DNA of 64,000 nucleotides from Saccharomonospora sp. NB11. GTDB taxonomy: Bacteria > Actinomycetota > Actinomycetes > Mycobacteriales > Pseudonocardiaceae. Location of the stretch: contig NZ_JACBJG010000012.1 of assembly GCF_015910535.1 (NCBI RefSeq), positions 1-64,000 of the forward strand. The letters are read 5' to 3'. Within the stretch, counting starts at the first letter, position 1; every line of letters starts with the position of its first letter. Below, piece after piece: positions 1-8,002 of the stretch. Both the position numbers and the translations under genes were made by a program. Below the pieces are notes generated by a model. The model was not told where the DNA came from and did no database searches. It saw only the letters and a program-made list of their open reading frames with translations.

Positions 1-41
1 CCCCGTGAGGCCGTCACCCCGCCCCCGCGGTGAGTGACGGG

Positions 42-78
42 CCCGGGTCGCCCCTCGCCGTTCGAGGGGCGACCCGGG
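42..78 (-). terminator. Intrinsic terminator downstream of holB
   Basis: A perfect 16-bp GC-rich stem (42-57 with 63-78) encloses a 5-nt loop, 15 bp past the holB stop on the minus strand. There is no T-run, as is usual for actinobacterial hairpin terminators. It closes the topA-to-holB transcription direction. Confidence 0.75.
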
Positions 79-93
79 TGAACTCACAAGGAC

Positions 94-1311
94 TCAGCCC
101 TCGCGCAACGTCGTCAACATGGCCTCGACCGCGATGCGAGGTTTGACGTTCCAGCCGATGGCGTCACGACAGGCCAACACGGCTTCCAGCCGACGCAACG
201 CCGACACCGGCCCCCACTCTCGCGCCGCTTCCGCCGACTGTTCGGCGAAGTCGGGATGGGTCAACGCCGCTGAGGCGCCACTCGTCTGCACGAGCACGTC
301 CCGGTAGAACCCGGCGAGGTCGACGAGCGCGAGGTCCAGGGTGTCGCGCTGCGTCCTCGTGGCCCGCGACTTCTGCCGCTTCTCCAACGCCCGCACGGCG
401 GCGTCGGCGGCTCGCTTCGCGGCGGCGACGCCCTTGCCGGTGCCACCGGAGCCCATCGCAGTGCGCAGCGCGTCCTGTTCCGCCTCGTCGCGTGCCTTGC
501 TCTCCGCGGTCGCGTCGGCCTCGGCCGTCGCGATCAACTCGTCGGCACACCGGAACACGTCGTCGGCCCGCCGCAACCCGAGCGGGATGCGCAGCACCGC
601 CTCCCGCCTCGCGCGGGCGTCCTCGTCCGTGGCCAACCGCCGGGCCCGGCCGACGTGCCCGCCGCACACCGACGCCGCCCAGCGCGCCCGCTCGGGGTCG
701 ATGCCGTCCCGCTCCACGAGCACGTCCGCGATCGGCTCGGGGGCGGGCGTCCGCAGGTTGACCAATCGACACCGCGACCGGATGGTCACGCTCACGTCGT
801 CGGGATGGTCCGACGGCGCGCACAACAGGAACACCGTCCGGTCCGGCGGTTCCTCGACGGCCTTGAGCAGCGCGTTCGACGCGCCCTCCGTGAGTCGGTC
901 GGCGTCCTCGATGATCACCACCTGCCAGTGGCCGGTGGTGGGTCGGCGTGCCGCCGCCTGCACGAGCGCGCGCATCTCCGCCACCGAGATCGACAACCCC
1001 TCCGGCGCGACCACCTTGACGTCCGCATGGGTGCCCGCCAGCGCGGTCCGACAGCCCTGACACTCACCGCAGCCACCGTCGACGAGACACTGCAACGCCG
1101 CCGCGAAGGTACGAGCCGCCACGGAACGACCCGACCCGGGCGGGCCCGTGAACAGCCAGGCGTGGGTCATCGCACCGTGGTCGTCGGTGCGGCCCGACAC
1201 CAGGGCGGTCGCGGACTCGGCCGCCGCCGCCAGGATCTCCACGGCCGACTCCTGGCCGACCAACTGCGACCACACCCGGCCCAGTCGACCGGTGGCCGCC
1301 GCACTCGTCAC
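94..1311 (-). CDS. DNA polymerase III subunit delta' (clamp loader)
   Basis: This 405-aa protein is a clamp-loader AAA+ subunit that opens the sliding clamp together with delta and tau/gamma. The N-terminal AAA+ domain has a P-loop-like GPPGSGRS in which the Walker lysine is Arg, typical of delta' subunits that do not bind ATP. A four-cysteine zinc knuckle (CLVDGGCGECQGC) and the SRC motif (SRCR) follow. The GTG start was chosen because it overlaps the upstream stop by 4 bp (GTGA) and opens directly into the conserved region; the reading frame continues far upstream but is not conserved-looking there. The holB position just downstream of a tmk-like gene is standard in actinobacteria. A charged, Ala-rich insertion lies near residues 270-320. 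Confidence 0.92.
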   Translation of the reverse strand: MTSAAATGRLGRVWSQLVGQESAVEILAAAAESATALVSGRTDDHGAMTHAWLFTGPPGSGRSVAARTFAAALQCLVDGGCGECQGCRTALAGTHADVKVVAPEGLSISVAEMRALVQAAARRPTTGHWQVVIIEDADRLTEGASNALLKAVEEPPDRTVFLLCAPSDHPDDVSVTIRSRCRLVNLRTPAPEPIADVLVERDGIDPERARWAASVCGGHVGRARRLATDEDARARREAVLRIPLGLRRADDVFRCADELIATAEADATAESKARDEAEQDALRTAMGSGGTGKGVAAAKRAADAAVRALEKRQKSRATRTQRDTLDLALVDLAGFYRDVLVQTSGASAALTHPDFAEQSAEAAREWGPVSALRRLEAVLACRDAIGWNVKPRIAVEAMLTTLREG

Positions 1312-3404
1312 GGTCGCGTCACCTCTCCCTGTGTGACCGACGGCAGGGTCACCTTCCCCGCAAGAGCACCCCACACCGACGTCCGCACGCGTTCGGCGAC
1401 CTCGTCGGGCGCGCCCTCGGCGTCGACCACCACGTACCGGTCCGGGGCGGAGGCTGCCATCTCCGCCAGCATCTCCTGCACCCTCCAATGGTGCTCCGCC
1501 GTGTTGGTCGACCGCGTGCTGCCCTCCCCCGGATCGGCGTCGAGCAACACCGTGAGGTCGGGCCGCAGACGCCCCGTGGCCCAGTCGGTAAGGCCCTCCA
1601 GCTCGGCGAGGTCGAGTTCCGCCAGCGTGGACAGATGGGCCAACGGCGTGTCGACGAACCGCTCCATCACCACGATCGCGCCGCTGTCCAGGGCCGGCCG
1701 CACGTCCCGCTCCACGATGTCGGCGCGCACGGCCGCGGCGGCCAGTGCCTTGGCCCGCGCCCCACCGAGCGACGCTCCCGCAACCAGGGAGGTCAGCCGC
1801 TCGTCGTCGAGTGCCGGGTCGGCGGCCAGCACCACCGGCCGGGAGCCGTCCCGCAGCCACGCGGCCAACCGCGCCGCCTGTGCCTCGGTGTCGGCCGCGG
1901 TGGTGCCCTCCACCGCGATGAGAATGCCGCTGGAGCGTCGAGGACGTCGCCGGATGGCGTTGCGCAGGTCGGCGAAGATCGGCTCGGTGCGCCGCGAATC
2001 CATCTGCCGGTAGGCGATCACGCCGACCAGCGCCGCGAGCAAGCCTCCGGCCAGCAGCACCGGCCTGGTCCCGTCGATGATGATCTCGTTGCCCCAGACC
2101 GTCATCCGGCGCGGCTTCACCAGGCCGATGAGGCCGGGAACGGCCGAGGTCGTCCCGAAGATGATGATCTTGAGCAGCGACTGGTAGATGGCGTTGATGC
2201 GGCCCCGGATGCTGTCGTCGATCTGCGAGCCGATGATCGTGATGCCGGTGAGAAACGCGCCCCCGGCACACGCCCCCACCAACGCGACCGCCGCGAGCGC
2301 CACGGCGAGGTGTGGCGCGAGGGCCACCACGACGAGCGCCAGGCCCGCCACGACGATCCCGACGCCGAACAGTCTCTCGTGAGGCAACCTGCGTGCCAGC
2401 TTCGGTGCGACCGTGAGACCGACGGCAGCACCGATGAACACGGCCACGAACAACAGGCCGAACGAGGCGTCGCCGCCACCGAGACTCGACGAGTACGGCT
2501 TGGCCGACCCGATCACCGCACCCCCTGCGGCGAAGGCACCGGCCATGCCGATCAGCAGCCCGCGAATCAGCGGCGTGCTCTTCACGAACCGCACACCGTC
2601 GCGCACCATGGCGCGGAACCCGCCCGAGCTCTCGTCCTTCTCCGGCTTGCGCTTCACCCGCTTCTCGGCGGCCTCGGGGACGGGGTGCACGTTGCGCAGC
2701 GACAACTGCGGGATACGCGCCACCAGCAACGCGCTGGCCAAGTACAGCAGCCCGTTGAGAACGACGACGATCTTCGCCGTCCCGAACTCCCCCAACAGGT
2801 CCGGCGGCAGGTGCAATGTCGTCTGGATACCGGTGAGGATTGCGTAGACACCCGCACCGGTGACGACGGCGACGCCGTACGTCATCACCATGCCGAGCTG
2901 GTTCGCCGTCTCGACCTGGTCACGCCTGCGGAGCAGGTTCGGCACCGCCGCGTCCTTCGACGGAATCCACATCATGGCCGCGGAACCGACGAGGAAGTTG
3001 GCGATGAACAACCACAACGGCGTGCCGACGATCGCGATGGAAATGAGCAACCCGAAACGCACAAGGTCGGCGATCACCATGATCTTGCGCCGGTCGAAAC
3101 GGTCGGCGAGCATTCCACCGAGCGGCGCGAACAGCAGACCGGGCAGCAACTGAGTCAGTACAATTCCGGCGAACGCGAAGTTCTGGGCCGCGTAGTCGTC
3201 GGTCAGTTTCGTGACCAGCCCGGTCAGCGCCAGCAGCGAGAGCCAATCCGCAACGCTGCAGAGAAAGGTGACTCCCCACAGCCTGCGGAACGGTCTGATG
3301 GCCAGGACACGGCGCACTCTGCTCAGGGTCGACACCTCGTTGGACGCGGCCGACCGCGCCCCGGCGTCCCCTGCCCCCTGCTGCGACTCGTTGATGGACC
3401 CCAC
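1308..3404 (-). CDS. MFS-type membrane protein fused to a degenerate thymidylate-kinase-like domain
   Basis: This 698-aa protein has two parts. Residues ~30-460 form a 12-helix MFS permease (DRFDRRK between helices 2 and 3). Residues ~490-690 align in outline with thymidylate kinase (GILIAVEG at the first strand, ERFVDTPLAHL where DRY-x-S-x-AYQ is expected, RPDLTVLLDADP). The same fusion sits between topA and holB in streptomycetes. The expected P-loop GxxGxGK(S/T) reads GTTAADTE, so the ATP-binding lysine and glycines are missing, and no REPGGT-like segment is visible. dTMP kinase activity is therefore doubtful. A substrate-binding or regulatory role at the membrane is possible. The start is GTG. 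The stop overlaps holB by 4 bp, implying coupled translation. Confidence 0.85.
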   Translation of the reverse strand: MGSINESQQGAGDAGARSAASNEVSTLSRVRRVLAIRPFRRLWGVTFLCSVADWLSLLALTGLVTKLTDDYAAQNFAFAGIVLTQLLPGLLFAPLGGMLADRFDRRKIMVIADLVRFGLLISIAIVGTPLWLFIANFLVGSAAMMWIPSKDAAVPNLLRRRDQVETANQLGMVMTYGVAVVTGAGVYAILTGIQTTLHLPPDLLGEFGTAKIVVVLNGLLYLASALLVARIPQLSLRNVHPVPEAAEKRVKRKPEKDESSGGFRAMVRDGVRFVKSTPLIRGLLIGMAGAFAAGGAVIGSAKPYSSSLGGGDASFGLLFVAVFIGAAVGLTVAPKLARRLPHERLFGVGIVVAGLALVVVALAPHLAVALAAVALVGACAGGAFLTGITIIGSQIDDSIRGRINAIYQSLLKIIIFGTTSAVPGLIGLVKPRRMTVWGNEIIIDGTRPVLLAGGLLAALVGVIAYRQMDSRRTEPIFADLRNAIRRRPRRSSGILIAVEGTTAADTEAQAARLAAWLRDGSRPVVLAADPALDDERLTSLVAGASLGGARAKALAAAAVRADIVERDVRPALDSGAIVVMERFVDTPLAHLSTLAELDLAELEGLTDWATGRLRPDLTVLLDADPGEGSTRSTNTAEHHWRVQEMLAEMAASAPDRYVVVDAEGAPDEVAERVRTSVWGALAGKVTLPSVTQGEVTRP

Positions 3405-3518
3405 CCCATAACACTCGGCTCTGCCGTGCGCTCAGGGTAGCGCCGGGGCACGGACACCCGCTGAACAGCCGCGAACAACACGAAGCGTGAACGGAACAGT
3501 ACGAATGGTGGCGCAAAA

Positions 3519-4004
3519 CTAGTCGAAAATGCCCGTAACGCTTTCGACGAAACTCACCACGAACTGAATCGCCACGATCAGAAAGATGAGCCCCAACGTC
3601 AACGCCACGACGAGCCCGGCCGAACCGGAGGACGGCTTGCGCACCTGCGGCACCGGACGACGGGCCTGAGGTGGCGCCGGCTTGCGCCTCCGCATGATCG
3701 GAGCCAGCAGGGTCGGCGCGGAGGCCCGGAGCCGCGGCTTCCGGGGCGGGATCTCCGCGGTCGGTTCGTCGTCCTCGGCACCGGAGGCACCTTCGCCCTT
3801 GCCCTGACCCGCGCCTTGCGACCCCTCTTCGGTGGCCAGCGCCGCGGCCAGTTGCTTGGCCGCCTCCCGGTTCACCTCGACCGGTCGGGCCACGCCGCCG
3901 CTCGCACCCCCGGCGTTGGCGCCGCCACCGCCGTCAGGCGTACCGCCCAGCGAGTCGCCGAACGGCTTCGGCGGCTCGGGAGCCTGAGTACCGTCCGCGT
4001 CCAC
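3519..4004 (-). CDS. Small single-pass membrane protein with disordered N-terminus
   Basis: This 161-aa protein is of unknown function. The first ~125 residues are low complexity (Pro, Gly, Ala, acidic patch DDEPTAE, then a basic Arg/Pro/Lys-rich stretch). A single hydrophobic helix (LVVALTLGLIFLIVAIQFVV) lies near the C-terminus, leaving a ~10-residue tail. This suggests a tail-anchored or type II membrane protein. A GGAGG lies 7 nt before the chosen GTG; a GTG one codon upstream is also possible. The gene sits between topA and the MFS/Tmk-like fusion, on the same strand. No enzymatic motif is visible. Confidence 0.7.
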   Translation of the reverse strand: MDADGTQAPEPPKPFGDSLGGTPDGGGGANAGGASGGVARPVEVNREAAKQLAAALATEEGSQGAGQGKGEGASGAEDDEPTAEIPPRKPRLRASAPTLLAPIMRRRKPAPPQARRPVPQVRKPSSGSAGLVVALTLGLIFLIVAIQFVVSFVESVTGIFD

Positions 4005-4172
4005 CACACGTCCTCCCCATGGTCGGCGCGTGACACGGCGGAGCCTCACCCACCGTGTCACGCCGCGTGCCGTGTGTAGAACAGCGTAGCGGCACTCGAG
4101 CGCCTCGCCACCCGCCCATCGAGCGCAAGTTGATCACGCTGCGCACACGCCGACGGGCTGCCGGGTGCCGAA

Positions 4173-6956
4173 TCAGCTCTTCGACTTGGCGCTCGCGGCA
4201 GTCTTGCGCCGCGTGGTCGACTTCTTCTTCGCGGGTCCCTTCGCGCGCTTCTCGGCGAGCAACTCCGCCGCCCGCTCCGGTGTCAGATCCTCCACGGAGT
4301 CGGACTTGCGCAGCGACGCGTTGTACTCGCCGTCGGTGACGTACGGGCCGAAGCGGCCGTCCTTGACCACGATCGGCTTGCCCGACACGGGGTCGTCACC
4401 GAGTTCCTTGAGCGGCGGCTTCGCCGCGGCCTGCCGCCCGCGACGCTTCGGCTCGGCGTAGATCTTGAGCGCTTCCTCCAGCGTGATCTCGAAGATCTGC
4501 TCCTCGCTCGTCAGCGACCGCGAGTCGGTGCCCTTCTTCAGGTAGGGCCCGTACCGTCCGTTCTGCGCCGTGATCTCCTCGCCGCTGTCCGGGTCGGTGC
4601 CCACCACCCGCGGCAACGACAACAGTCGCAGCGCGTCGTCGAGGGTCACGTCCTGCACCGACATCGACTTGAACAGCGACGCCGTCCGCGGTTTGGGCTT
4701 CTTCGCCTTCGTCTTCTTGCCGTCGGCGCTCTCCTCCGGCTCGGGCAGGATCTCGGTGACGTAAGGCCCGAAGCGGCCCTCCTTGGCCACGATCTCGTGC
4801 CCGGTCTCCGGATCAGTGCCCAGCACCCGGCCTTCCTGCGGCGTCGCGAAGAGCTTCTCGGCGATCTCGACCGTCAACTCGTCCGGCGGGAGGTCCTCGG
4901 GCAGGTTCGCGCGCTGCGACTCGCCGTCCACCTCGCGCTCCAGGTAAGGCCCGTACCGGCCCACCCGCACGTAGACCTGCCGCCCCGCGTCGTCGAGGAA
5001 CATCGGAATCGAGTTGATCTCACGGGCATCGATGTCCTCGACCCCGGAACCGACCAGCTTCTTCAGCCCGCCGAGCCGACCGATCGAGCCGTCGACGCCC
5101 ATGTCGCCGCCGAAGTAGAACCGCGACAGCCACGCGGTGCGCTGCTCGTCGCCCGCCGCGATGCGGTCGAGCTCGTCCTCCATGGCCGCGGTGAAGTCGT
5201 AGTCCACCAGGCGCTCGAAGTGCCGTTCCAGCAGCCCGACCACCGAGAACGCCACCCAGGACGGCACGAGCGCGGAACCCTTCTTCCACACGTAGCCACG
5301 ATCCTGGATCGTGTTGATGATCGACGCGTACGTCGACGGCCTGCCGATGCCGAGTTCCTCCAGCTTGCTCACCAGGCTCGGCTCGCTGTACCGCGGCGGC
5401 GGCGTCGTCGCGTGCGCGTCCGGGCTCAGCTCGCTCGCGGTCACCGCCTGGTCGCGGAAGAGCCTGGGCAGCCTGCTCTGCTTGTCGTCGGCCTCGCCAC
5501 CGGCCTCGGCGTCCACCGACTCGACGTATGCCTTGAGGAAGCCGGGGAACGTGATCGTGCGCCCGGACGCCGAGAACACGCACTCCTCGCCGCTGGACGC
5601 CGTTCCGGTGATCTTCACCGACATCGTGGTGCCCTTGGCGTCGGCCATCTGCGAGGCGACCGTGCGCTGCCAGATCAGCTCGTACAGCCGGAACTCGTCG
5701 CTCTCCAGCTCACCGGCCACCGCGCCGGGTGTCCGGAAGACCTCACCGGCCGGCCGGATGGCCTCGTGCGCCTCCTGCGCGTTCTTGACCTTGCGCGTGT
5801 ACTGCCGCGGCTTGTCCGCCACGTACTCGGCGCCGTACAGCTCGGTGGCCTGGCTACGTGCCGCCGCCAACGCCGACTCCGACAACGTGGTGGAGTCGGT
5901 ACGCATGTAGGTGATGTAGCCGTTCTCGTAGAGTCGCTGCGCCACACGCATCGTGCGCTCCGAGGAGAACCGCAGCTTGCGACCCGCCTCCTGCTGCAAC
6001 GTCGAGGTCATGAACGGCGCGTACGGCCTGCGCGTGTACGGCTTCTCCTCGACGCTGGTCACCGTGAACCGGCGGTCGGCCAGCGCCTCGGCGAGCCGGT
6101 TGGCGTCGGCCTCGTCCAGCACCCGCACGTCCTGCGACTGCTCCTTGAGCCGACCGTCCGGACCGAAGTCACGGCCCGTCGCCAGGCGAGCGCCGTCGAC
6201 GGCGGTCAACCGGGCGGGGAACGAGCGGGGTGCCGTGTCGTCGCCCTCGCCGCCGGTGTCCATGACTGCGGAGATGTCCCAGTACGACGCCGAGGTGAAC
6301 CGCATCCGCTCGCGTTCGCGTTCGACGATCACCCGGGTCGCCACCGACTGCACGCGGCCGGCCGACAACTTCGGCATGACCTTCTTCCACAGCACCGGCG
6401 ACACCTCGTAGCCGTACAGCCGGTCGAGGATGCGGCGGGTCTCCTGGGCGTCGACCAGGTCGGGGTCGAGGTCACGAGTGTTGTCGGCGGCGGCGCGGAT
6501 GGCTTGCTCGGTCACCTCGTGGAAGACCATGCGCCGCACGGGGACCTTCGGCTTGAGCGCTTCGAGCAGGTGCCACGCGATGGCTTCGCCCTCGCGGTCG
6601 GGGTCGGTGGCCAGGTAGAGCTCGTCGACGTCCTTCAACAGGCTCTTCAGCTCGCTGACGGTCGTCTTCTTGTCGGGCGTGATGACATAGAGCGGTTCGA
6701 AGCCGTTGTCGACGTCCACACCGAGGCGGGCCCACGGCTGTCCCTTGTACTTGGCGGGCACGTCGGCCGCGCCCCTCGGCAGGTCGCGGATGTGACCACG
6801 GGAGGATTCGACGACGTAGTCGCCCCCGAGATACGGAGCGATCTTGCGGGCCTTCGTCGGAGACTCGACGATCACCAGTCGTCGGCGACCGTCCCCGTTC
6901 GCGCCCGTTCTCTTCGTCCGTGTCGATCCAGCCACGCTGTCCGCTCTTTCGCTCAA
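4173..6956 (-). CDS. DNA topoisomerase I (type IA)
   Basis: This 927-aa enzyme relaxes negatively supercoiled DNA. The Toprim domain is at the N-terminus (LVIVESPTKARKI; DPDREGEAIAWHL carries the metal-binding acidic residues). The catalytic Tyr lies in GYITYMRTDS. The C-terminal ~300 residues carry repeated Toprim-C-type units, each with a GRYGPY or GRFGPYV signature, followed by a Lys/Arg-rich tail typical of actinobacterial TopA. The annotated TTG start lacks a clear ribosome-binding site; a GTG seven codons downstream (6935) would remove only non-conserved residues. TopA heads the minus-strand series leading to holB. Confidence 0.96.
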   Translation of the reverse strand: MSERADSVAGSTRTKRTGANGDGRRRLVIVESPTKARKIAPYLGGDYVVESSRGHIRDLPRGAADVPAKYKGQPWARLGVDVDNGFEPLYVITPDKKTTVSELKSLLKDVDELYLATDPDREGEAIAWHLLEALKPKVPVRRMVFHEVTEQAIRAAADNTRDLDPDLVDAQETRRILDRLYGYEVSPVLWKKVMPKLSAGRVQSVATRVIVERERERMRFTSASYWDISAVMDTGGEGDDTAPRSFPARLTAVDGARLATGRDFGPDGRLKEQSQDVRVLDEADANRLAEALADRRFTVTSVEEKPYTRRPYAPFMTSTLQQEAGRKLRFSSERTMRVAQRLYENGYITYMRTDSTTLSESALAAARSQATELYGAEYVADKPRQYTRKVKNAQEAHEAIRPAGEVFRTPGAVAGELESDEFRLYELIWQRTVASQMADAKGTTMSVKITGTASSGEECVFSASGRTITFPGFLKAYVESVDAEAGGEADDKQSRLPRLFRDQAVTASELSPDAHATTPPPRYSEPSLVSKLEELGIGRPSTYASIINTIQDRGYVWKKGSALVPSWVAFSVVGLLERHFERLVDYDFTAAMEDELDRIAAGDEQRTAWLSRFYFGGDMGVDGSIGRLGGLKKLVGSGVEDIDAREINSIPMFLDDAGRQVYVRVGRYGPYLEREVDGESQRANLPEDLPPDELTVEIAEKLFATPQEGRVLGTDPETGHEIVAKEGRFGPYVTEILPEPEESADGKKTKAKKPKPRTASLFKSMSVQDVTLDDALRLLSLPRVVGTDPDSGEEITAQNGRYGPYLKKGTDSRSLTSEEQIFEITLEEALKIYAEPKRRGRQAAAKPPLKELGDDPVSGKPIVVKDGRFGPYVTDGEYNASLRKSDSVEDLTPERAAELLAEKRAKGPAKKKSTTRRKTAASAKSKS

Positions 6957-7223
6957 ATGTCACTCGTTCGACCAGCCAGTGTGCACGCTGTGCACGGCCG
7001 CTGTCCGCTCAGGTGCTGCAACACACCAGCACCGTCATCCGTTCCACGTCGCAGCCAGATGGTCGACGACGTCTCTCTTTTCCACACCTAGCACGTCAGA
7101 CGCCGCACTCGTCGCCCGGGGCACTGCGTAGTCGCGCGGACACTGTCCGTGCAATCGACGCCCGACCCCGCCCTGATGCGCACCGAGCGGGTTCCCCGGC
7201 CGCAGGTGGGGAAACGACTCGGC

Positions 7224-7841
7224 TCAGCTTCCCGGCGAATCGATCCGTGGTGCCGCGTCGGTGCTCGTGAGCGTGCGACACGCCGGGGCGTCACTGCTCG
7301 CCTCGCGCAGTTCCGGAACCGCGTCGAAGCCGTCCAACAGGTCGAGGGCACCGATGTCGTCGAGCGGCTCACGCACGGCGCTCACCGCCTTCCGGCTGGC
7401 CTCGACTCCCTCGGCGTGATGCAGCTCGTCGAGCACGGCACGCGCCCGGTCCCGGATACCGCCGTAGGTGTTCAGCGCCTGCTCCCGCACGCGATCGGCA
7501 CCGACGACCGGCGCCGCGTCCAGGTTCTCCAGGCGGTCGACAGTGCGATCGAGGCCTCCCACGACGACCTCCAGCAGCTCGCCCGACGTCTCCGACGCAC
7601 GTCGCGGACTACTCGCGTCGATGGCCGGCATCTCCGACACCGAGAGCACGAGTTCCGACACCGCACCGCAGTAGTCGTTGGCCCAGCTCACCGTGAGATC
7701 GCGGGGTGAGACGTCGGCCGACGTCGGCGTCGGTCCCGCGCTCGACGGGGGCGCGGACTGCTGCGTGGGCGCGGCCCCGCACCCCGCGGCGAGACACACG
7801 AGCGCCGCGCACAGCCCGACCCTCCTTGTGAACCGGTGCAT
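7224..7841 (-). CDS. Secreted lipoprotein of unknown function
   Basis: The 205-aa product has a basic n-region, a hydrophobic core and a lipobox (CLAAGC) giving lipidation at about Cys20, then a Ser/Pro/Thr-rich linker. The mature domain is mostly helical with two further cysteines (YCGAV and PACRT) that could form a disulfide. GGAGG lies 5 nt before the chosen ATG; an in-frame GTG two codons upstream overlaps the ribosome-binding site and is less likely. No family was recognised. The gene stands alone between topA and the pyrophosphatase gene. Confidence 0.75.
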   Translation of the reverse strand: MHRFTRRVGLCAALVCLAAGCGAAPTQQSAPPSSAGPTPTSADVSPRDLTVSWANDYCGAVSELVLSVSEMPAIDASSPRRASETSGELLEVVVGGLDRTVDRLENLDAAPVVGADRVREQALNTYGGIRDRARAVLDELHHAEGVEASRKAVSAVREPLDDIGALDLLDGFDAVPELREASSDAPACRTLTSTDAAPRIDSPGS

Positions 7842-7910
7842 GCACACCTCCGAAGCGAACGGGCCGACCGGTGCACTCTAGGGCGTCGATGATCCACCCC
7901 GACATGCCCG

Positions 7911-7959
7911 GGCCGGGCCGGGACGTCGCCGCTGTTCAGGCTGTCCCGACCCGGCCCGG
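7911..7959 (-). terminator. Hairpin terminator downstream of hppA
   Basis: A CCGGGCCGGG / CCCGGCCCGG inverted repeat with a ~25-nt loop lies 40-90 bp beyond the hppA stop, in the gap before the convergent-side lipoprotein promoter region. Confidence 0.55.
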
Positions 7960-8002
7960 ACGAGCACCGGGAAGTCGACCCGGCCGGCCCGACCGGTCGC
8001 TG

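Noticed and set aside
655-2013. Long plus-strand frame over holB and the MFS/Tmk-like gene (also similar long antisense frames over topA, acs, lysC and others)
   Set aside because: Arg/Pro/His-rich shadow frames produced by the GC-rich third positions of the real genes.
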